A stretch of 64,000 bases of DNA, taken from NCBI RefSeq assembly GCF_003369915.1, contig NC_046677.1, positions 25,686,913 through 25,750,912 on the forward strand. Reading direction: 5' to 3'. A program made the translations under genes and the position numbers. The notes beneath the pieces were generated by a model. It was not told where the DNA came from and ran no database searches. It saw only the letters and a program-made list of their open reading frames with translations. Positions within the stretch are counted from its first letter, which is position 1, and each line of letters starts with the position of its first letter. This document shows, piece after piece, positions 1 to 10,500 of the stretch. Origin of the DNA: Drosophila miranda. Lineage: Eukaryota > Arthropoda > Insecta > Diptera > Drosophilidae.

Positions 1-858
1 TAGGACGCATGTATATAAACGCGTGTAGTATTTGTAACCCGTACGAGTACGCATGCTTTACTGTATCTGTCCTGTACACCCGACTTGTAAATTACTCATG
101 ACTCTCTCGCCCTGATGAGCCATGACGAGCCTCGCTGACTTCTCCATGATGTTGCGTCACCATGACTTGACTTTAAACATACTGCATTCTGTATATAGTA
201 TGTATAGGGACACGAGGAATATGTAAATTCTTACATATTGTATGCACTTGTGTCTTTCTTTCAAGTTGGATCAGTTCAATGGACTGAAACTGAATTATTT
301 GCAAAAGTAGTGCGGGAATATTTTAAAGAAATAGTTTTGCTAAAGAACAAATTTTGAAACAAAAGAAATATGGATCCAAATACATCATCTGTATGCAAGT
401 CTGCTATAACTTTTCGATCTACAGTTCATTCATTATCCTAAGATTATGCCTTCTTTATGCAATAAACGATAAGAAACTACAATATTACTATTGAACTTTG
501 ATATACTAAAGATATCCCCAGTATCTTAGGATATCAGAATATACCTTTAGGCATGTAGAAACGTTTATATAATTTACAGTACATATACGTTAATTCTCGA
601 GTATATCAGTAAACGTATGTGTATGTATGTATTATGCATGTACGATTGTTTCCTCATTGAAAATGACGTTGATTTCGCTACTAAAGTATGCGTTCCATTC
701 CCACAGATAACCCCCAAATTTCGTCATTCCATTCGTATATATTATAAACGAGTATATTAAATAATTGTTTAAACAACAATTTTCTAATCAAGTATTGACG
801 CTTGCTGCGAAATTTGATTCAAAAATAGAATTTGGGGCCTCAAAAGACAATTATTTGG

Positions 859-905
<47 letters not shown>

Positions 906-1589
906 AGCGAGCAGCGAGCGATAGAGGAAACGCGTGGGCAGTGAAGCGGGACATGTGATCTTGTAGAATCATCACTAGCTCTAATGCTGATAATAGTAAT
1001 AAACGTGCTCAGCAATTTAACATGCGATCTTGACTCGTTATAAAGTCAACTAAGATGTGTAGTTGCAACAACTTTGCAACTGGTTTTTGCTTGGTTAATG
1101 TGAGATGTAATAGTCAAGCGACCTTTTTATAGACGAGACTAGACCAGACAACTTACCCACACGGTTATTGATGGGGTACAATGTCTATGCAAAAAGTATC
1201 TGTTTACCTAATCAGCGATCAAGCAGCCGGGCGAACTTTGACCGCAAAACCACTGAAACGGATTCCGGTAGTGCGTCTGTACGCCGTATGTTCACCCATC
1301 TTTTAAATGGACTACATACTTGCTTCTCTATAAACAAGCTAATCTTATGGATTACCAGCAACTTTGACCGATAACTAGCCCTCTTCAGATTTCTTTCGGT
1401 CAATCTCTATCTATGCTATTTCTGTGGCCGAAATGTTCAGTTCTTTAATGGGGGGCACCATTCAAATCTTATCTTAATATTGCACTTTAAGTGGCCAACT
1501 GGAATGTCCGATAAGATTGGTCTATTCAAGAAAACTAATCAACATACAATTTCTACCGCTACTAAAACTTAAAGAACTACCACGCAACC
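1..1589. other. Intergenic DNA and midway 5' flank
   Basis: No convincing coding region is seen on either strand. The DNA is AT-rich with many short TATA-like runs and one GA microsatellite. The last several hundred bases should hold the promoter and 5' UTR of the gene starting at 1590, but no single core promoter motif stands out. Confidence 0.6.
862..904. repeat. (GA)n microsatellite
   Basis: About 21 uninterrupted GA dinucleotides. On the minus strand it reads as a run of Leu-Ser codons, which explains an apparent small ORF there. GA tracts of this kind can bind GAGA factor in flies, but no promoter assignment is made. Confidence 0.95.
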
Positions 1590-4500
1590 ATGACAACCAC
1601 CAAAGATCCCCAGGAAAAGGGGGCCCCAAAAATAGAGCATGAAAGGAATGGACTGATGAAGCGCCTGAGGCGTTCAGCCTCGGCCACGGAACATAATCTG
1701 AGCAATCTGAGGAACCGCAAGTCCACCCAGAATCTGTTCGATCAGCATGGCAATCCCATCGATCTGCGACAGTATCGCAAAGTCTTGGACAAAGACGAGA
1801 ACGGCAACGGAACCAACGGCAGTGAGAAGAAGACGCGCTACAGACGAACCCAGAGTGTGACCCGAGCCGAGGAGATCTCCACCAAAGAAGAAAAGCAGCG
1901 TAGAGCTCAGCCCGGCAGACCGTGAGTGCAACATATCACTGATACACAGATGCGGAAAATGTATAATCAAAGACTCTATCAATGTTAGTATACATCGACC
2001 CCGTGATTCGCTGTTCTCGTGGAGCTCGGGCTTTACCAATTTCACGGGTCTGGTCAATTGGGGTTTCCTACTGCTCTGCATAGGTGGTCTGCGCCTAGGT
2101 CTGGAGAATCTGCTCAAGTGAGTCATATACAAATATATACAATTTCTGAGAATATATCTTTGCCACTCTTCGTAGATATGGCATACGCATCAATCCCCTG
2201 GACTGGTTCTTTTTCATCAGCGGTCGCAATGAGGGCGAGGGCCACAATGCCCTCATCCTGATCATTTGTGAGTGTCCAACTAAAGAAATAAGCAACCCAA
2301 ACCAATTTCACATGTGTACTCTGCGTTTCAGTCTCCTTGGTGCACATATCCCTGTGTCTGGCGGTAGAGAAGGGTCTGGCAATGGTGAGTACTCACGTAG
2401 ATAGTTTGGCGTGCAAGATTTTGACGATGGCAATTTGATTGATTGAAGAAATCTAAGCATGGTAGTATGTTATGGTGCTTGGTTGCACTCTGCTAATAAT
2501 TTTAAATTTTCGTTTTATTAACAAAAATAATAGTTTCGAAAAATGAAAGGAATTGATAGGGTTGCTCATCATTAATGTAAAAGAATGATGTTGAAGCAAC
2601 AATCTGATGTGATATTTTATTGGTTTAGTGCCATGAAAACATATGTTGTGTCCACTTGGTGGTAAGAAATACCCATTTCTATCGTATGCGCTTCTTTCTT
2701 TCTCTGCAACACTCAAAAAAAGATTTAGGATTGTTCCCTGCTCTAGAGAAGACTGTGGCGTAAACATTTAGTTTCGGAATGATTAAGGAGAATTTGTTTC
2801 AGTAAAATAGGCTTGGTGTATTAATTTATGTTCTTACATGAATTAGTAGACCATTTTATTTTCTGACAACCTATTACTGTTGGAACGATTTCGAATTATT
2901 GTACCCTTTTATATATATGTATATGCGATAATTCGACTCGGGCTGTGTTTAACCAGACATTAAGGTAACTCGTCCAATACATCTATAAACTTTTTAGTCA
3001 CCTAAAGCTCTCTCATCTACCTATTGAAAATCTCTGGGAAAATTTACTTTGTTTCCCTTTGAGGTGTCGCAACCATCTATCAAACAATTCATATGCGTAA
3101 CGTAACTATTTATTGTTCGGAAAGATACACTAAAACATATATAAGAAAACAATTTCAAATAAACAGCATGACTGGGTGAGTGATTGATTGAAGGAGAGCT
3201 GTTCTGTTGCATGTACAAATATATGGAGAAAAGTATGCGAATGTATGGCGAGGTGTGATTGTGATTGCGGATCATAATTTCATTCCATTTCTCAGACAAT
3301 GCGTACCCCGGCTTGATCACAGTATTTCTGCAATATCTGCCTGTACTCCTGTTCGAGGGGACCCAACAGGTTGCTCAGTTCTCCCGGTCGCTTCTGCGAG
3401 TACTTGGACAGTGCGTTGGCCAAAAATTGTCGGGCATCGCTAATCTCGGCCAGGTGATCCTGCTGCTTGGGCTGGGCATGGGTGAGTTGGGCAAAGGCCA
3501 CCTGGTAACCGGCATCGGGATCTTCGGCAACTCCACCAACAATCTCCCCTTCAATACCCTTCAAGGCCTCCAGCGGGTGCTCAAACATGTCGATGAGGGC
3601 GTGTAGCAGACGCGGCCAGAATTGGGCATATTGGGGCAACATCATTTCGGGAGTTTCGGTGAGAAGTTTGGTCACTCCCACGGCCACCATTTTGCGATCC
3701 AGCTCTTTGACGACGTTTTTCAGATCCGTGATGAAAATGCGTTCCAACAGCATGCCGAACATGTTCGGCTGGATTTCGTCTATAAGCTTTGCCAGCTGAC
3801 TGCCATCGGCCTTGATCACATAGAAGCAGAAGAATACGATGATGCCAGAGATATATTTGGGCGTTTTCGACAGCGACAGTCGCTGGAAGAGCAGCCCAAA
3901 GATCTGACGCATACTCGATTGGATTTCAGGTGCCGGATAATAGGAGAGAAGGTTCTGCAGCAAATAGAAGCCTTCGTGGTCGTTGGCCTTCGAGGCAATC
4001 ATTTTTTGGAAGATACCCAAAATGCCATTCTGAAAAAAGCAGAAATAGAATCATAATTGAAATTGGATTGGAAAACTTCCGAATTCATACCAGTTTTCCC
4101 ATTGCCTGAATCTGGGCAGCACCCTGCTTGACAAAGGCGCAGATGAGACGAATCAGAGGCGTTACATTGCCTGTACGATCCCAGAGGGCGGGCGATAGTA
4201 GACAAGGGAACAGGGCCCAGTAGGGCTCTGGAATAGAGCCGCTGCCCTCGCGCACTTCCAGCAAAACAGAAAGCATCTGAAAGACGTAGGGCATAAATTC
4301 GACAATATCCTGCTGCAGAATGCCCTGGAAAACTGGGAACAAAGCCTCCTCGAAAGAGCTGACAGCCGAGGCATCTGCCTGGCAAACGATTCTAAAGACA
4401 AAACCGAATTAGTTGGGAATCCAAAAAGCAGAAAGGGAGCACTCACTTTATAGACAATGCCAATGTTTCGAAGAGATAATGATTAAAGTGTGGACGCGAT

Positions 4501-7500
4501 GGATTTTTGGCCACTTGGGTTAGGATCTCTGTGAGACGTGGCAGAGCCACTCCCATAAAGGGCATGGAAGCTCCCTGCAGCACAAAGAAGCTTCGCATAA
4601 CCGCTGCAAAAAAGAAAAATCATTAAAATTTATAAAGAAACTACAGATCTACACGGCTCTAAAAACACTCACCTCTCATGACAAACTCATTCTCTGACGC
4701 TCCCGGAATCGCGAGTGTGGCAAAGAGACCGCTAATCAGCGAATTGACGTGAGGTGCCAGTACCTGTGGCCCAAACACAATCCCATTGGCGGCATCCCGC
4801 ATGGCCAGGATCTTCTCCACGGAACAGGCGGCATAGCTGTGAACCACAATGCTTTCGGCTGGCAGATGGCGAATGAGCTGCGGCAGGCAGTTTGCCAGCA
4901 CCTGGGGACCCAGAATGCTGCGGAAAACCATGATATACTTGATGGCGGCTGCCTTCAGCACGGGCAACTCATTGACTGGAAGAGAGGACCATCAATTGAA
5001 TACAAAATAAAGGTGCAACCTTTTTATTTGTCCTTACTATTGGGTCGCTCCAGCTCTGGTATAATCTGCGTGGCACAGAACTCTGGCAGAGGCACCAATT
5101 CTGAGGTCTGTGTGATGCCATGCTTCTTAGTTCCACCTCGTGATGCCCACGAGGTGACCAGATAGATGGCAGTGTCTTTTGATCGCCAATTGGCTGCCGG
5201 ATTCTCCTTGTACTTGGCCAACAATATCTCCAGATATTGACTAAAAATGCCAAAGATCTTTTGCTCGTAGTTGAGGGACAAGGACTTCACGAGGTCACAG
5301 GCAGCGCGCCGGCGAGTATCAACATCCGAGCCCTCAATGTCCCGACGAATATACTCTTCGGGACTGTCCTCGAACAGTTCCTCATCGGAGGGCCGAATGT
5401 CCAGATTGGGAATGACAACTTTCTCACAAATGCGGGCCAGAATCTCTGGATTTTCGAAAATCCCTTGATAGTTTTTCCGCTCAGCAACCACAGTGATAAA
5501 TTGCAAGGCATTCGACACTAGCTGCGAATGGAATCTCCAGAAATCAGACATATTTTTAGGGCTATTGAGAATATGGAAATCTTACCGAATCGTTTTTTGT
5601 ATTGAGGCTGGTTTTGACCAACAGTTCCCAGACTGCGGTCACAAATTGCTCCATGAACGGCTTAAATTCTTCATCGTACTTCTTCGCATACAGACAGATA
5701 TTCTCGCAGACCTGCGAGCGTAGAAACTCCAGCACACCGGGATCATCGTCATCGTCTCTGCTCAGAGCTGGGACATTGACGGCCAGCTGCTGAATGAAGG
5801 CACCCATCCAGGTGTTCATGTTGTCCTCAAAGAATTCGGGCAGATCCTGGGAGTTCAGCGAGAAGAACACCTTATTGACCAGCACTAATGACCCATAGAT
5901 GACCTTCAAGGCCTCCATATTGTTCTCGTGCACTTTTGTCAGCTGCATGGTAGCCTGCAGAAGGTCTGTGAGCGGCTGGGCCATGCGGTCCAGCACGAAC
6001 TTGATCTCCTCCCACAGGGCTTGCGATTTGAACTCGTAACGATAGCGCTTGAACAGCGAATGCGCCGTTTGTAGTACGCCATTGATCACATTGAAATCGC
6101 CCGAGGCAAACCTTTGCACCATCTCGTCGATCATTTGCGGCCATTTTTTCGGGAAATCATGCTTGCCAATGATGCTCACGGCGTCGCTCAGCTGCTTCTG
6201 CAGAGCCACTGGGGAGTGCAGCATAAGAGTGACAATAAGAGACTTGATCGTGTTGCGATCGCTTTCGTGGATGCGATCGGGCCCATCGGTATCCTCATGC
6301 GCCGCCCAATTCCGTTTCACATAGTTCTTGAATGCAATGGCGCCGGCTATACGCGTGGTCATGTCCATTTGCGACTTGTCGATAAGGTTCAGCAGCAGCA
6401 CAGGATAGTTTTGCTGCAGTTCGGTGGACTCTAGCAACTTCTCGGCTACAATTTAGAGAACATAGAATCACCAACCGAGCATACTCCATATTCACATTCA
6501 TTCGAGGCGTCGTTCACACCACTTCCCGCGCACACGCCAATACACTTACCCGGCCGGCGTACGTTTGGATCGGCGCTGAGCGTCTGCTGCAAATACCCGG
6601 CCAGAAGTTGCAAATTAGCATCGGTTACTTCCATTTTCCCTTTGATTGCTTGCTAGATTCCTTTAAACTAAGTGATACCACTGGTATTGCGTGTTATTCG
6701 ATAACTTTACGAAATAAAATGAAATAAATGGCCTTTTTGCACACAAAGAAGATTGCGGAACCGCTGATGGAACTATTGCGAATGCTGCACTATCGATTAC
6801 TGGCATCGATATGGCGCGCCTAGAGATGACAGTGAGCTAAGCGATAGGTGGTGACACTATTGTGTATATTTATATTTATATTTATATATATGTATATATA
6901 TATATATATTTTATTTTATATTTTCAGGAAATTATCGCCGAAGGTCTTGGCATCTTCATACAGATAGTAAACATAATTGTTCTGGTATGTTTGCCCGTGG
7001 TCATTATACACCTGAAAGGACATGCATTCAGCTTAAGTGAGTACCAAATACCCATGCATTCAAGTGTAAACTTTTAATAGCACGGTTTTATTATATGTTC
7101 TTCTTTCTTGATCGGCGTATTCGAATGAATGTGTGTTGGAATATCGATACTTGTCCTCGACAAGTATTGGTATTTTTATTTACATTGGTATTTCTTATAA
7201 TACTATCGATGAGTAAATCTTAAACTAATATTCAAATCTTATAAACTAATATTCATATCTTACATTCGGGCAACCTGACTACAGATCGCCCACGATCTAC
7301 ACACTAAGGCATACAGTTGGTTAAACATTTCTTATTCGGTATTGTCTTAACATACTATTTCATCGATTAACAACATGAGACCATGGTTTTATCCTTGCAC
7401 TCTACCCAGGGTTTAAGCCTTGCTGGTTCTAATATACTTCGGAATGGCATTTGCGTCAACTGACAGTCCTCAATGTCGACAATTATCCTCATAACGATCA

Positions 7501-10500
7501 TTATCCAATACTCTATTGATCCTGTACGGTCCTCGATACTTTGGTGCGAACTTCTTATTGATCCCCGGTGTTGTGTCCACATGCCGGACTGCTACATAGT
7601 CACCAGGTTCATACTTTAATGGGGCTCTATGTTTATGGGCATACATCTTCTCATTTCTTTTCTGCGACAACCGTATGTTCTCACTTGCTATTTCTCTTAT
7701 AGTTTCCAACTCTCTAAGTTCTGACGCTAACTTCTCCTCTAGGTATTCGGTTAATTCATCTACAACGGGTCCTTTCTGGGGTATTCCAAATAACAATGTG
7801 CTAGGTGTCTTTTTCGTACTGCTGTTAACGGAGTTATTAATGGCGTGCTCTACCTTGCTCATCAACCTATACCAATCGGCTTGCTCAAGGGGCTCTGACA
7901 GTTTTCCTAACATAGGAGTAAGAACACGATTCACCCGCTCCACTTGGCCATTCGCCTGCGGTGCACCTGTAGCTACCTTAATGTGCTCTATCCCTCTCTC
8001 CTGCAGAAAACTAGAGAACTCTAACGAGGTGAAACAGGTCCCACGATCTGATATTATCCTAGTAGGGCGACTATAGAAATCAAAATATTTACTTAAGGCA
8101 TCCTTCGCTTCCCGCGTGCTGGTACTATTAACCGGGAACAATTTGACAAACTTAGTGAATGCATCTATTACCACAAGGAGGTGTTTTCGCTTAGATCTAA
8201 TACTCGGCAACGGACCCAAATGATCAACATGTAGGGTATGAAAAGGAACACACGACTTTGGGATACTATGGAGCGTTCTGTTATGGATTGTTTTAGGCAT
8301 CGAGTGTAGTATACACGGTAGACAGTTTCTGATGAAACTTGCCACTTTACTTCTCATTGACGGAAACCAGTTGGTCCTCAAAAGGTCACTCACGCACTTC
8401 TCTGCGGCCAGATGTCCTAGTTTTTCGTGTGACCGCCTTATCAACTGCTCTTCCATACACATTGGTACATAGAAACATAGTTTGTTTTCACAACTCCTCT
8501 TGTAAACAATACCATCTATCATTTCAAAATCTACTTCAATTCCATCCTCTAGCATTTTTCGAATCCTAACTACTTCCTTGTCTCGCATCTGTTCTGTTTG
8601 CAATATCAAATCAACATCTTCTGGCGTTGCACCTACTACCCCAACTATCAATGATTTTAGTAATCTTTCCTCCTGAAACTCTAACTTGTCCCTCTCTACT
8701 GTATCCTCAACACATTTTTTCTCTCTATCTGAATTCCTACTACTAATGTACTTTACTCCCCCCACCACATCGTTAACGCTTCCTCTACATTGGCTCAAAT
8801 CTCTAATTTCAATCTTCCATCCATCCTTTTCCCTATATTCACTATTCTCTATGTTATCTCTACAATCACCACCAAGGTTCTCTCTATCATCAGACTTCCA
8901 CCTATTTCCCAATCTACTTCCTACTGCACTTGATTCTCCACACTCAATCGCAGGGTTCTGTACGGTACTACTACGCTCTCTATTGATATTTAATTCTCTA
9001 CACTTAATCACAGGGTTCTCTACGGTACCTCTATGCTCACTACCAGTGTTGTCTCTACTTACACTATTCCTTGTATATTGCTTTCTACTCTCATCTTTTT
9101 CTAAATTAGACTTTTCTAAACCGTATTTGACTCTATAACCATCCTCTAACATATTCGTCACTTGATCTTGTCTGCTCAGCGCATCAACGTGCGCCATACT
9201 GGCCCCAGGTCTGTGCATAATGGAGTAATCATAGTTCTCTAACTCTAGGGACCACCGTGCTATCTTAGGACTAATTGACTTTCTGGTTAACGTCTGTACT
9301 AACGAATTACAATCCGTGATTATTTTGAAGGACCTATGCTCCAAATATGCTCTAAAACGCCTCAATGCATAAATTATAGCCAATGTCTCTAGTTCGAAAC
9401 TATGATAACGTGATTCTCTTTCTGTTGTTTTGCCGGAATAATAGGACACAGGGTGCATCTTCCCATCATCTTGTCTTTGCATCAGTATTCCGTTGTAATT
9501 CCGTTTCTCTATTTGGGCTAAAAATGGCTAATACCGGAGGATTTGCCAACGCATTCTTAAGAGTTTCAAACGTCTTCACCTGTTCTCTATTCATGGGAAA
9601 CAGACCACCTTCTTTTAACAACTGCACCAAGGGCTTAGCTGTCGTCGCAAATGACAACATGAAACGTCGAAAATACGAAAAGAATCCCAAGCATGAGTGC
9701 AGTGCTTTTACATTTTGAGGGACTGGGTATTTTTTCAAGGCCTCAATATGGGAATCACTAGGAACTATTCCGTTTTGATTAACTTTATACCCCAGGAAAT
9801 CGATGTTTCGATTGACAAACCTACACTTTTTTAGATTTATCTCTAAATTTTGCTCGCTAAACCGAATGCATAGTCTTTTTAATATATCCATGTGTTCTTC
9901 AACTGTTTTAGTCGCTACTAATATATCATCCATGTACACTACAATGCTTTTGTTCCTAATAAAGTCTCTCAAGAGCTCCGAAATAAATCTCTGAAAAATA
10001 GCGGATCCATTTTTTAACCCAAAGGGCATTCTCAAGTACTTATACTGTCCTGCATCTGATACTTTGGTGGTGCTTTAAAGTCAAATTCTTTGTGTAAATA
10101 GTATGTCTTAATAACTTCCCTACACTTTTCTGCAAGAGTGAGGCCAAATTCGAAACCTACGTTAATATGTTCCTCTTCATCAATCTCTACCGACGCACAA
10201 AAGTTACTGAATTCGTCGCCTTGATTCATATTCTCGATGGCCATTTTGTCATTCCTTGAGTTTTCTTGTGTCTGATTTTTAAATGGATTAGAACGTTTCA
10301 TTAGCTCGCTTCTTTCTGATTCATTACCATCTAACTTATCATATAGTCTTATGTTAATATTATTTTTACGTTCGGTGAATAAAGACGCGCAGGTTAAACT
10401 AATAGCTTTTTGCTTTAACGAACTTAATGATGTGTTGCTTCGCATTGATATTTTTCTTATGAACTAATTTTACTTCAATAACTTTAAGGGCATCGCGTCC

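Noticed and set aside
784-975. Minus-strand ORF with a Leu-Ser repeat
   Set aside because: It is only the translation of the GA microsatellite.
7265-7469. Space where an envelope gene of an errantivirus could lie
   Set aside because: Only about 200 bp separate the integrase end from the LTR, too short, and no membrane-protein frame is present. The element is an env-less LTR retrotransposon.
8686-9138. 150-codon plus-strand ORF rich in Ser/Leu/Phe
   Set aside because: It is antisense to the charged linker between RNase H and integrase of the retrotransposon.
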